Program-made: the position numbers and the translations under genes
NCBI GenBank assembly: GCA_013400975.1
Contig: WBMZ01015307.1
Coordinates: 78,407 to 142,406 of the forward strand
DNA from: Atrichornis clamosus
Lineage: Eukaryota > Chordata > Aves > Passeriformes > Menuridae
Reading direction: 5' to 3'
DNA length: 64,000 nt
The notes under the pieces: generated by a model
Seen by the model: the letters and a program-made list of their open reading frames with translations, nothing else
What the model was told of the DNA's origin: nothing
The model's database searches: none
Shown: piece after piece, positions 13,501 to 24,964 of the stretch
Layout: each line of letters opens with the position of its first letter
Position numbering within the stretch: position 1 is the first letter of the stretch

Positions 13501-15469
13501 ATAGCTACAGACATAAACCCCACGTCTTGCCACTTGAAAATTCATTATCATTATATATGTTTGCCACTGCTCATCTATATCTTGTCTGTGAGTTTCTATG
13601 ACTAGTTTATTCCATTTTACTGAATATGTACTTGTAAATTACAAATCCAGACTATGAACAGCTTAAATAGCTACTAAGAGAAACAATTACATGTTCTTTC
13701 TCTCTAACATGCAATTTTAATTTTCATAATTCTATAAAAACCTATCCCCCACAATGCAGGCTTGCCAGGAGGCCTGAAATCTGCAGGCTATGGCCTCTCG
13801 GGCTGTTTTCCAATGACTCATTTTTAATTTTATAGAAGCATTATCTCTAGCTAGTAAATTAACAACAGCCTATAGTGCACACACACTGTCATCCATCTGC
13901 TTAAGGCTCTTGTCATTTGACACCAGTCTTGTATCTATAGACTTCATCTGGTATTCAAAAGCTATCAACCCTGCCTCCAAGATAGCCCACCTTCTGGCTC
14001 CAGGCTAGAAGAGTGACTCTCCATTTCCAAGTCTAATGAACACATAGCTAGCAGCAGTTCTTCCATTAAGGATCTAGTCTTTTTAGAAAACCGACGATGT
14101 TGGAAATGCTTGGATCCAGAACTGCATGGAAAGTGTTGAAGAGTGTTCCTTAGGCAGCCTGACTTCTGTTTCTGCACTTTTTCTGTCAAGCAGAATATTC
14201 AGTTTTACGTCCTGCTTGCAGTGTGTTGGACATTAGTGTTTATGCCACTGCATTTTGAGGAGTGGAATGCATTAATAGATGAAATTCTTTATATTATCTT
14301 TCAAATTATGAACACCGTTTCTAGGGAGTTTTGAAAAATGCAGGTAATATCAAATATCTCCTGACTGGTACGAATCCCTCAAATGAGAGAAAGCCACGTA
14401 CATTAATATATCCAACGATTATTTGGTGGGAGAGGAGCAACTATTTCACAGTTGCTAAATTTTGTTTTATTCCAAATTTGGCTGCCAATGAGATAATTTG
14501 TATTCTTGCAAATAGTTTCTATGTAATCTGATGTCTTCTGTGAAGACACAAATAATTGTGTCTCCTTGACAAGCTTCCGTCACCACAGGTTAGAAAAAGT
14601 TCACAATACCTACTGCTCAATCAAGGTTAGCGAACTTATTCCAAGAGTAATTGAAGAAAAGGGGCTTGTGTTCTAGACACAAAGGACATAATTTTTTTAG
14701 ATTTTCTCTTCCAGATTATGATAGATGTAGTTGTCATGGACAAGTGAGAAGAGTTGGCATGAGTCATACAAAGCTGTAGTTAGGGATGAAACATAGATGA
14801 TATCAGCATTTAAAAAAATCCAGGAAGGCAGGGAAGGTAGTTTATCCTTTTATTTTCCCTTTGCCCACAAGCTTGGAAAGTTCCATCTAGGCCATTTGTT
14901 TGTGATTTTTTGGTCTGATAATCTATGCAGTGAAAAAATTTTCTGCCTTGATGGGGTTCGTTTTCACTGTACCTCACAAAAAGTCTCTCTTATTCATATG
15001 TCCTGTGTCCTTCCACAGGGGTGTGGTGTCATGGTTCTTGCAAGAATTAGAGCTCTGAAAAACATATGATCAGCAGTAGTAACTTTGCTTTGGCTGACTG
15101 TGGCAAGTGCAAATACTAATTTAACACACAAGTAATTATGCTTTAAATTGTGATAGACCCAGAATGATGCTCACATATGTTCAGCTGAGGAGTTAGGCAG
15201 AGGGAGAACCAAGAGGCTTAAGAAAATCAGGCTATTCTGAACCTTGATATGAAAAAAGTGTACTTTGATTTCTGTGAACTCTTGCTGATGACCTGTGTTT
15301 TGTTTCACAAGTTTAAGGTCTTAGCACTCTTCTAGCAGTCATCATTATTTTTTACTGAGTTATATTTGAGAAAATGCGTCTTTAACCCATATTTGTGAGA
15401 CTTTTTTACTTCCTTTTGAATAGAAAGGGTCAGGCTATTTTGAGGAACATACTGACAGTTTAACAAAAG
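10551..15469. other. Unique non-coding DNA
   Basis: About 5 kb without a recognisable gene or repeat. Frames reach about 100 codons and look random. At 12612-12621 lies TGCTGAGTCA, the NF-E2/MARE binding consensus, followed by GTG. The 13740-13880 block is slightly more GC-rich and has a sharp edge, but I cannot identify it. Confidence 0.5.
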
Positions 15470-16060
15470 TAATGTTAACTGTGTATATTATTTAATAATA
15501 TTCTCAGTTGCATGAGTAATTTTCTTGTAATTTGTATTTAGAATACAAGCAATATCTTTAAAAGTCTTTAAGAAGTATCTTTTAAATTCTTGTGTGTGCA
15601 TCAAATATGAAACTGTCCTAGATTAATAGACATATGAGACTATCTTTGATAATTATTTATTTTATTTTATTTCTGTTGGGTAGCGCTATATCAAATATTT
15701 AACTTCAGTACATAATGGGAAAATTTAAAATATAAAGCCACTTATGCTCAGTCTTTGTAATATGTGACGACAGCATCAAATTAGAAGAGAAATGGCCGTT
15801 GATTTCAACTCTTAAAGAAAATAAGATTTGTATGTAAACAGTTTAAAATAAATTGCTAATTTGCTTCCAATTATATAGTATATAAAGCATTAGTAATGGA
15901 AGCAAATTAGGCATGATTTTTATTTATACATTATCAATTGGGAAAATTGGCCCTTCACCAAACGTAGCCTTCACTCTGCAAGCATTTGCTTAATTCCTTA
16001 CCTTTAGGCATCTAATTAATCCTCCTGAAGTCAGAGGGACCAATTCTGTGATTATAGTTT
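15470..16060. other. Candidate conserved non-coding element (AT-rich)
   Basis: The block is AT-rich and free of visible transposon sequence. It carries several homeodomain-type cores (AATTA, CTAATTAAT) and an imperfect inverted repeat at 15856-15910. Such composition is common in vertebrate conserved non-coding elements in gene deserts. This is inference from texture only, and conservation cannot be seen from one sequence. Confidence 0.25.
15856..15910. repeat. Inverted repeat, 17-18 bp arms, 20-nt spacer
   Basis: The left arm CTAATTTGCTTCCAATTA (15856-15873) pairs with the right arm TAATGGAAGCAAATTAG (15894-15910), with one extra A in the left arm and otherwise full complementarity. The spacer is AT-rich and includes TATATAGTATATAAAG. 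It could form a hairpin in RNA or a cruciform, or present two inverted copies of one protein-binding site. Confidence 0.75.
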
Positions 16061-16274
16061 AGCAGCCATAACCGTCTACGGGTTTGGAGGTCAAACAGAA
16101 ACTTAAACTCAGCCTGGAAAATATACAGAGAAAATGCCAAAAGGTGCCAAAGCAACATTGGGATCGCAGTGCACTGTGCAATACTTTGTTGCCAAATGCA
16201 TGGTGAATTTGTCAGACTTGGCTTTTGGTTGTGAAGGCCGAATACTTTTCCTGTATCCTTCTCTAGGTAAGCAA

Positions 16275-16405
16275 GCAGGTGTTTACATCTTCATTTTACA
16301 AATGCAGGAAGTGGTTTGCTGAAGGCTGCACACTCAAGAACCTGCTACTGAAGCAAAGGTTAGGACAGAGCAGCTCTTGCTTCCTGGTTTTGCATTCAGT
16401 TCATA
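16275..16405 (-). mobile_element. Possible L3/MIR-like ancient retroelement remnant, antisense
   Basis: On the plus strand the text runs TTCATTTTACAAATGCAGGA, then a GTGGTTTGCTGAAGGCTGCACAC-like block (about 16310-16333), then AGAGCAGCTCTTGCTTCC. The order resembles the reverse complement of the conserved tail shared by L3 (CR1-like) LINEs and MIR elements, where CATTTTACAGATGAGGAA is followed by a CAAGGTCACAC block. It is strongly diverged, so the call is tentative. Alternatively the likeness is chance. Confidence 0.35.
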
Positions 16406-17494
16406 GCAAAATGCCATTCTCTGAGAAAATTCGTGGAAATATGTGCATGGATTATAATTATAAACATGCAGCTTATTGAGTCTGGTATAGATCCATTGGT
16501 AGACAATGAGTATTAGTGAATAATAACTAATCCTGTCTGATGGTGTGCAAGACTCCTTTATGGTGCATTAGATATAATAATTCATTCTCTAAAAGATTGT
16601 TATACTGTGTAGCTCTTGCTACACAGGCCTGCATCCCCAAAGAGAATTAGGCATGCAGGACCTGATCTTCCACGGGATCTTTCATGTATTGTTTGTATTA
16701 TTTGTTATCAATTGTTTCAGCAGAATGAGTTTATCAGGGTAGATAATGGACAGACATTGTATTCTGCTTTTCAGTTTATAAATGAACAAATGATATTTCT
16801 AATTGTTAAAAGTGGAATATGGATGAATGATGAATTCTAAATTTTTATTTTTGTGGGTTATCATTGTCTATGTAGATAATAGCACAATTTTATTTTTTTT
16901 TTCCCATGGTATGAAACGCTGTTGGATTTGGTTCTTTTTCAAAATACAGGCGCTTACCAGACAAGGCAGTGATGTCATCCACTCTCTTTGCCACTTGGTT
17001 TTGTAGGGTTCTGACAGTGCAGGATAAGAAATGAAGGGACTCTCTGATGCAGAGGCCACTAAAAGTGTAAACAGGTTTTAGTGGATAATGTATCAGGCCC
17101 AAAGGATAAAGGGTGTGACTGAATAGCAGTGATACTTGGTATGCAGAAAAGACTGTAAGCAGGTTTTGGTAGTGAGACAGCTTTTTAGGTATTCCATCAC
17201 AAAATATTCTAAATACATTTCCAGAATGTTACCTTTACACATGTGGATTTTTCTTTATTGAAAACATTTTATGGCCATCCAAGTACCTTATAGGAGAAGA
17301 CTATTTTTAAAAATCCAAGGTATCTTCAGCCCCATCATTTATAATCAAATCTTTTTCAGTCTAGCTGGAAATTGTATCTGCAAATTGTCCTATATAATAG
17401 CCTATGTTGATTTTTTCCCAGCTGTCTGTGTGGGTACATGCAGGAATAGTCATGAGGTATGTTCTCAAATGTTTGTCAGATCTTTACAGAGTTT
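16406..17494. other. Unique non-coding DNA
   Basis: No gene or known repeat is visible. A T-run lies near 16891-16901. Frames on both strands are short. Confidence 0.5.
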
Positions 17495-17552
17495 GAATTT
17501 TATTGATTTTTATTGAATTGAATTTTATTGAATTGAATTGAATTGAATTTTA
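17495..17552. repeat. (ATTGA)n pentanucleotide microsatellite
   Basis: An imperfect run of ATTGA/AATTG units, purest at 17526-17548, with interruptions by TTTT. It is a simple sequence repeat and likely length-polymorphic. Confidence 0.85.
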
Positions 17553-17876
17553 AGGACTCAATGTAAGCAATACCTTGGCTAGTCCATGATTTCATTAATT
17601 GTTTGCCAAATTGTCTTGTAGGAAAACAATGCTTTAAAAATGAACCTGTGGAATAGACAGCTGTAATTTAATAACTAGCAAAGTATGTATTCTGTATTTG
17701 TGCAGTAAGATATTCAGTAAGCCACAATATCCAGTAAATTATACTGAGTACCAGGGGAACCACATTTTTTTTTAAATCCCAAGAAAAAGACTTGAAAAGA
17801 TACTCTATTAATGAGAAGAATACTGTAGGAGATATACTTTTTATAAAGAGAATGAACAACAGAATATTTCAAGGTT
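17553..17876. other. Short AT-rich non-coding stretch
   Basis: Nothing identifiable. It directly precedes the C-rich block that begins near 17877, and the change in composition is abrupt. Confidence 0.5.
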
Positions 17877-18474
17877 GTGGAGGCTGCAAGGCCGATCACT
17901 TCAACCACACTTGGAAGGAAGCCTCCTAGTTCACCTCCCCAGTTAGGGCGAGGAAAAGTGCCTCTTCCAGGATCCTTCACCTGCTTCTGCACACGTACCG
18001 CACTTCGGTTCTCATGTTGGCCTCCCTGCCCCTTTTCTCCCTTATATGTGTTCTTTGCCAGAACCTTCTCCTCTCCCTGTTCCTCCATTGGCCCTTACCC
18101 TGTCGTCCCTCCCTTGGGGTTCCTTCCTTGATCCCCTGGCCCTCACACCACCTCTGTACTGCCCCTGCGCCCTCACCCCACTGGCCCTGATGCTCTCTCA
18201 ACCCCCGTAGTTCACCTTGAGCCCTGCGTGCTCTCCTCGTGTTTTCCTCTGGACTCTTCACGTGGCTGCTGGCAACACAGCCCTCCCTGCGGAACCCATG
18301 AGAAGAGCTCTCCCTCATTCCTTTACCATGGACGTGCCCTAAGAAAATCGTGCCAGCGTGTGTGCGTGCGAGCGTGTGCCTCGGGGAAGCGGCCTCCGGA
18401 GCGATCCCCACTCAGCCGGGGACGCTTTCAGAAGGTGGCGGCTCCTGACCACCTTGCCCCCGCCGCAACACAAG
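17877..18474 (+). promoter_or_regulatory. CpG-rich block, putative promoter and first exon
   Basis: The composition switches from AT-rich to GC-rich at about 17877 and back at about 18480. The first 420 bases are strongly pyrimidine-rich on the plus strand. The last 180 bases (about 18295-18474) contain some fifteen CpG dinucleotides, whereas CpG is rare in most of the window, as expected for an unmethylated CpG-island promoter. The block ends in ACACAAG|GTAATC, an acceptable but non-optimal splice donor with its GT at 18475-18476. Frames on both strands (a 144-codon minus-strand frame at 17977-18411 and a 106-codon plus-strand frame at 18228-18548) look like by-products of GC-rich DNA. I infer a transcription start with a non-coding first exon. 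An exon-like segment lies 2.2 kb downstream on the same strand. It could instead be an isolated CpG-island enhancer or a decayed GC-rich repeat. Confidence 0.45.
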
Positions 18475-20138
18475 GTAATCTAAAAGCTTGCATCTCAACC
18501 TCTGTCCCTTTCATTCTTTGCCCAAAACTTGTGGTCTGTGCACTCTGAAATCTTTCACTTCGTCAACCTCTCACAAGCTGATGGTAAAAATCTACAATAG
18601 GTCCTTTCTTATCTTTCATACACATTTCAGAAATATAGGAAAAGAAACAGTCCTTCCTTTATAAACTGGAAATCTCTGCCTGCCTCAACCACCTTCCAAA
18701 GCTGCTGTGACTTCCAATTTTTGCCTATTTATAGGATTAGAAACTTAATGATACACCCATTGCATCCCTTCTGAAAAATATTCAAAAATTATGTACTTGG
18801 ATTGAGCTACAACTCCTGAGTAAATGATATGTTTAGAGGATATAGGTCAGAGATAAAACTGTACTTTGGGTATTGTACTTAACCACTCCTTTTCAGTCAG
18901 AACTCATGCAAGATTCACACAGACTTGGACGTTAAATGACTTAAGATCTCTAGATTGTTTAGCCATTCTCTAAGAAATAACTTCATTTTCAGCATAGTCT
19001 TCCCTGTGTTTCAAACATTTTTAGATGTTTGGATTCATGTAAATAAAAATTTAAAGCTACAGATGTCTATACATAGCTTATCACACTATTCTCATGTTTT
19101 TCTTATCAAACATTCAAATTAGTTTCTTTTGGCTATGTTTGAAATGCTGCAGTAGTAGGGTGGAGGACATTGAAGTAGGCATTTTCTAGCTGAAGCCTTA
19201 TCCTTATTGTGGCAGAAAATTTGTCCTTCAGTCTGTTATTTAGGATCCTTTTTTTTGTCCATTTCCATGCTGGAATCTTTAATGATTTTTGTAATCTGAA
19301 ATACATAGCTGAGCTGAGAAAACATTACTTAGAAACAATGGCTGAGTGTCTGCGATTTCTGTGATGTTCAGGACAATATATCTGTACTTTTTTCAGCTGG
19401 CTGTAAATGAAGAAGGATGCCATTGTATGATGAATGAAAAGTGCCAGGTTTAAAGTTATGGTAATATATATATGTTAAAGATTCAAACTGTTCTATGTAG
19501 CTATTCAAATTTGCTGTTAACATCAGCAGCATTGCACTGTGATTAGACTGCTTGTACAACCCTCATCTTAAGGAGATGTACTTTTATGCGGTGATGGTAC
19601 AATGATACTCCCAAGTTAAGTGAGCGTGATTAACTTTAAACATCATACTATATTTCCAATTAACCATTAAGTTGTCATTTACATAAACCTGAATGTTTTG
19701 ATAGGAAAAACAATTGCTGTAGGCAGAAGAAAAAATTAGACTTTATACAGATCAGTTCAATAAGCAGGAGTTCTTGACATGTTGTAAAGCAGTGGCTTCC
19801 CAACTCTTGGGACAAATTGCAGTTTGATCGACTGCCAATAAGTGAGATCATACTCGTATCTTTTTTATTTGTTTATTTTTAATTTGTGGGCAAAGACTGT
19901 GCTCATTAAAGTGAGGAACTCTACACTAGTTTTAGCCAAGTGTTACCATATTCTGTATAATGAATTGTGTACACTTGTATCCTTTTCAGTCGTTCATCTA
20001 ATTTTCCTTGGAATTGCATGAAATACTTCATTATTAAGTAGTTTTCCAATCTCTACTATTTATATTTCTGGTACAAACCTGCATTTGATTACGCTCATAT
20101 ACTAGATGCTTTGTCCTTTCTATGTGGAAGTGAACTTG
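18475..20138. other. Non-coding DNA, putative intron
   Basis: No gene is visible. If the flanking exon calls hold, this is the first part of an intron on the plus strand. At 19787-19803 the text CAGTGGCTTCCCAACTC recalls a hAT-type terminal motif, but no matching second end was found. Confidence 0.4.
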
Positions 20139-20181
20139 CCCTTTTTTTTTGTTTTGCTTTGCTTTGTTTTGACAGGTAAGA
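20139..20181 (+). promoter_or_regulatory. Fused acceptor-donor motif, recursive-splice-site-like
   Basis: A pyrimidine (mostly T) tract of about 33 bases (20139-20171) runs into GACAG, and the next base begins GTAAGA (20176-20181). This gives a strong 3' splice site placed directly before a near-consensus 5' splice site. That is the zero-length-exon signature of recursive splicing known from long introns in flies and vertebrates. A following segment to 20220 ends in a weak donor (TCTCG|GTATTT), which would allow a 45-nt RS-exon. AGGTAAG itself occurs at about chance frequency in the window, and the tract could derive from an old antisense A-tail. Confidence 0.35.
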
Positions 20182-20689
20182 GAAATGATTGACCAAGCAA
20201 ATGAATTAAAGTTATTCTCGGTATTTTGGGAATTACAATGACTTCAATGAATTTGAATTACTGTAGACCTTTACAGCTTTATGTTGTTTTCTAGTCTTGC
20301 CATAGAGTAGAAAATATTTTCATTATTTGTTTTTAGCAAAGTAAGTAATTCTTTTCTTTCTTATTTGTTAATAGTGACATGGCCCTCATTTTCCTTCTTC
20401 CAACTTTGGTGAATTAATTATTGAGTTTATTAGAGAAGGACTGAGAAGATCTGTTCTGGTGGCAGATAGATACCAGTGACTTAATGCCTTTGCCACAAGG
20501 CTAAACAATATCAGATTGCTGAGGCCTGTGACAGTTAAAATATCCAGATTGTGTCTGTAAACGTTTTCACTTTGGAAAATGTAAACTTTTAGCATTAATG
20601 CTCCCATTACCAGAATGTTGCTGGCATTGCTCCTGTGTTAGAAGATAATTACTGGACTTACTCCTGACATGTAACATTTCTTTTTCCAG

Positions 20690-20740
20690 GGAGGTGGATG
20701 GACAAGCACACAGAGCTGATGGCTAAACTACTGAAGTTGG
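20690..20740 (+). other. Candidate 51-nt exon
   Basis: The upstream side has a possible branch point (CTCCTGAC near 20661-20668) and the acceptor ACATTTCTTTTTCCAG ending at 20689. The downstream side has TTGG|GTAAGTTC, with GT at 20741-20742. Both are strong splice signals. One frame is open throughout (entering with two bases and leaving with one) and reads RWMDKHTELMAKLLKL. It contains an ATG at 20696 in a weak context, while the other two frames contain stops. I do not recognise the peptide. With the CpG-rich block 2.2 kb upstream, it could be the second exon of a lncRNA or of a gene whose remaining exons lie far downstream. It could also be a chance pairing of splice motifs. Confidence 0.4.
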
Positions 20741-23700
20741 GTAAGTTCTATTGCCTTCATTGATACTGTGTGGCTTTCAAAATATGGAAGGAGATGATGC
20801 AGAAAGCATCTGTGTAGTTCACATTACTAGAGGAATTTGTTTATTACACTTTGCACTGAGGTTATTCCTCTTGTGTGTCTGGTAAACAGTTTGATTTTTG
20901 ATTGCTTTTTAGGCTTTTCAGATGACCTATGTGGAACTTTGATTCCTACCGACTAAGGTGTTTTTTAAGTTATTTCCTGCTTTACTACTCCATAAAAGCA
21001 TACAAAATTCACCCTAGCTTGGAGGACTATCACAGGTGCTATGAACCACCTAACACTTCATAATAAATGCATTTCCCAGAGAGAGACTAAAGAATCTCAT
21101 GAGAGTCTTGGTGTATCTTACTTCTACCTAGATGGAGAGCTAATGCTATAGACCTGGCCTCTAACAAATGGAAAGAAAAAGAATTACAGTGTAATCCAGG
21201 GATCACTTCTTAACCTAGTCATACACACATTTCCCACCTTTCTGACCCAGCATTTTGACTGCTTCCTTCATCCTTTATAGTTCTTCCTCTGTATTGAAGA
21301 TGATCCTATGTGGTTCCCCAAAAGCATTATTTTCCCCTTAATGAAATGCCACACTTTCTTCTACACAGTGCAGCAGCGTATGTTAGGAGCTTTGGTGGAC
21401 TGCCAGCTCCATTTGCTGTGTGGAGGGGGATGAAAGGCATAGAAGTACAATCCTTTTCAACGCTTTCATTCCCTACAGAACATGTTACCAAGTCTGAAAG
21501 CAGCTGTGCTTGCTCCTGCTGTAAGAATGGTAGATCCAGTAACCATCCCTTCCCATGCCATGAGTTTCAGTCTAACTACATAATTACAGTTCCTTCTCTA
21601 GACTCTGTCAAGAAGGAAACTTGAAGAGCAAACCAGAACATTTTAGAAGGCTGTGAAATTAGAGAAAATCAAATGACTGTCAACTGTACTTTAATTATTC
21701 CATATATATAACAACAAAGAAATTGCAAAGAACTAAGTAGAATACTTGAACTCCCATGAAAGATATTTTGCACTGCATATATTGTTGAGTTAATGTGAAA
21801 TACCTGTTTAAGTCAGCTCTTTCTGTAGTTTCCTTGTCATACATCTTAATGTCAACAACATCTGCAATGGAATTGCAATACAGATCAGTGCAGATTATCA
21901 CCAGTTAATCAAGAGTCAAAAGCATGTTTTAGGTAGCACAATCTCTTCAGTTTATTTCTATGGATAATCTACTCATATGTTTTCAATAAAAACTTATATT
22001 AAATACAAAAGCTACGTACAGTATGATATGTGAATGACTTTATTTTTGGCATAGCATTTGCTTGTCTGAAATCAAGTCCTACAGCTTGGTCTCTTCTTCT
22101 GATCTGAGCTCCAAATATTCCTTGTTTATTTAGCAGCACTCTAAAGTAGGATTTGAGCTCTTATTTTGACAGAGATCTTGCAAGAGAGGCAGTCTTAACT
22201 CTATGTGCATCCCTATAATCAAGAAGAAAACTATGCAATTATTCAATTCAGGGGATCATTCCTTAGACGTTGTTCTCAGAGTGAATGGGGATTGTGGGGG
22301 AATCTTTCCTCTTAACAGTGTCATTTTATGTCATGTCATAATAAAAGATCAAAATTACAATAATTTCAACTGGAAATTTTTGGATACACTGCTGATTCAT
22401 TAAGCATGAACTGGAGTTTTCAGAATGATCTCAATGATGTCCAGAAATCACAGCAGAAGAAAGGAAACCATATTCCCCAGCCCCAGAGGCAATTTTGAAA
22501 ATGCAGTTCTATTTATTGGATCTTATTAACCATACAAGGCTTCTGCGTTACCTTTGTTACCACAAGAAATACTTCTTCTGACAGTACTGAAGATGATAAT
22601 TTATCCCTGATTGGTTGCCTTTGAGATGGTGGCGCTTCCCATTTCATGGAAATTTTATAGTGCTTTGAACACTGAGCTTCAGAAAGGCTCTAGGGGTGAA
22701 CAAACATAGCTGTCTAGGACACCAAGACCAGTGCTACAAGCTCTGTAGTCTTTGCATGGGGGAAAGATGGCATGCCTCAGTCTCTGCAAGTGTTCCCCAC
22801 AAGGCTATTAGCTTCCTTTAGTTCTGAAAAACAGGTCAGCATTTGCTATCAATCCTGCAGCCACAACAGAAATACGCCTAGCAGTTTAGCATCTAGTTAG
22901 CACCAGCTTTGTTTTTACTGTGAGCCCTTGAAGTGCTCTCACAGTAAGTACAAACACTTCAGGTGAATATTGTAGAGACAAACAACCCACTGGTTTCAAA
23001 GAAATGCTTTCAGGATCAGAGGGTTTTTGTAGTAATTTGTGGGCCTAACGTACCTGATAGTCAAGGTTTTAAATCAGTGTAACATTCCCCTGGTACCCAA
23101 TTATAATTAGTTTTTAGTAATATAAGAATTGCTAGTAAAATCATTGCATCTGCAGTGGTATATGTTTGTAGTTGCTGGTATCCTGTGTGAACACGTGATC
23201 TGTTTGGTCTTAGAGTAGCACAACGTCCCTGTGACTGTAGCTGCCTAAATACGTGCTACAAGCGCATGTATGTAATGCATCCAGCTCTCCCAGGAGTCAC
23301 AGGTGATACAAAGGAATGTGTTCCTCAGGGATGTGTCAAACATCACAGTACAACATCTTACTGATTTAATGGCCGTTTTGCTGCATTCCATGCGCCTAAA
23401 ATAGGAAAGGAAAAGAACGACCAGACTGTGTTGTGTTCTTTGCAAGTCTTTATCTCTGCCAGGACATAGAAGCAGTGAGAGCTCAGTGGACTTCTTGCGA
23501 GCACTGAGTCTGAATGTTCAGCAGCTCAGTGTGAAACCAGAAGCAGCATTGCATAAGCATTGACAATATGGAGCAAAATGCACTTAGATTAAAAAATAAA
23601 CAAGATCATGGGGCTTTCTTGCATACAGAGACCTAGCCATTTCAGAGATGAAAATGAGCAGATTTCTGAAGTTCTGAATGCAAATCTAGGTGGAACCATT

Positions 23701-24239
23701 TGAATTTACAAAATAAATAAATAAAATATCCCCTTATGAAGCCCTGCTTGAAGGACTGAACATGCCACTAGCAAGTTCTGCTTCAGACTGCAAGAGATAA
23801 AGTACGTTAGCGTGTATGTTAGTCTCATTTATTCAGTGTCATTGCTGTATCACAACCTTCTGTTTGATTTTCTTATAAACTAATAATTTCCTGAATGAAC
23901 TAATACTGCCATAGCCACTAGTACCTCTGCCTTGTAGAAGTTTTTTATTGTTGTGTATGCAACTAAATTGAAATATCTTTCACTTGAAATATTGACTTTA
24001 ATATCTCATTTGAAAAATTCATGAAGCCTTTGATGTTAAATCCATACTCAATTTAGCCAAATGCCATTAGAATATGCAATATGCCTGAATACAGAGAGCA
24101 TTATTGTCTGTGTTTCTGCAGAAGAATTACATTTTATGACTGTAACGTCAGGATCTTTTTTGGATTTGTTCATGAAGAAAAGTAAGAGAAAGGCAGCACA
24201 TTAGAAGCAAAATGAAAAGTGGTATTGATTAGGCTCTCA
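20741..24239. other. Unique non-coding DNA
   Basis: No gene or recognised transposon. A 10-bp perfect inverted repeat lies at 22915-22947 and an (AAAT)n stretch at about 23709-23729. Frames are short. Confidence 0.5.
22915..22947. repeat. Perfect 10-bp inverted repeat, 13-nt spacer
   Basis: TTACTGTGAG at 22915-22924 is the exact reverse complement of CTCACAGTAA at 22938-22947. It is a modest hairpin that could arise by chance. Confidence 0.65.
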
Positions 24240-24500
24240 TTTACCCTCTCTTTGCTTGAATCCCTAAATGCATGGAAATAAGGGTTGTTCCACAGCAAGT
24301 AACAATGCTCTGTAATGAATGGAACAATCTTTACAAAATTAGTGTAAACATGTATGATAGTGCACAGATGTTGCTCCTAGTAACTGTCATACATTTATTT
24401 TACATCTCCATTTAAAAACATCTATTTATTTCTTAATGGTGTCATAATAGAAACATGACAATAGTTAATGATTTCATAAAACATGGAATGTAAAGCTGAC
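24240..24500. other. Candidate conserved non-coding element (AT-rich)
   Basis: A repeat-free AT-rich block with several short motifs in both orientations, such as GTAAACA, CATTTATTTTAC and GTTAATGATTTCATAA. It is listed only because its texture resembles developmental enhancers. Conservation is not testable here. Confidence 0.18.
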
Positions 24501-24964
24501 AGAGAGGTAGAACATTAATTGAAACCTATAGCTATAGTACATTAGAATTACACCTCCTAAATGTCTCCTGGTAAAAATATCCCTCTTTTACAGAGAAAGA
24601 CAAAGACAGGTAAAAAACTAGGCTTTCAACAAATTAATTTTTTTTTCCAGTAAAACAGACTGGCAAATGTTGCAAAATCTCCTGAGTGCTAATAGAATGG
24701 TATTTGCCTTTAGTAATTTATGGGCACTTTTCCTCCAGCTATCGATCACATTTGAAAAAAGTAAACTGCATTAACATTTTAGGCAATAATGGCTCCAGAA
24801 AATGTTTGATTTTTATCACTACCAAAACTGATGTCATGAAACTTGGTTCTTCACCAAATGTGGGAGAGCTGAGTGCATCCAGCACATGTAGTGTGTTTAT
24901 TTAAGTGCCCAGATCTGACGAACAAATTGGATGTTAACCAATGTTTTGAGCTTGTTATGTTACC
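24501..24964. other. Unique non-coding DNA
   Basis: I see nothing identifiable beyond short T-runs. Confidence 0.5.

Noticed and set aside
14531..14563. Small overlapping hairpins (TGTCTTC/GAAGACA and AGACACAA/TTGTGTCT)
   Set aside because: Stems of 7-8 bp are common by chance in 64 kb.
17977..18411. 144-codon minus-strand frame through the CpG block
   Set aside because: The Arg/Gly/Glu-rich product is what GC-rich, CpG-dense DNA gives by chance, and the opposite strand is also open over much of the same interval.
19787..19803. hAT/Charlie-like terminal motif CAGTGGCTTCCCAACTC
   Set aside because: I found no reverse-complement partner end or 8-bp duplication nearby, so one short motif is not enough.
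24483..24496. TGGAATGTAAAG, reminiscent of the miR-1 seed region
   Set aside because: The match stops after 12 bases and no complementary arm exists for a precursor hairpin.
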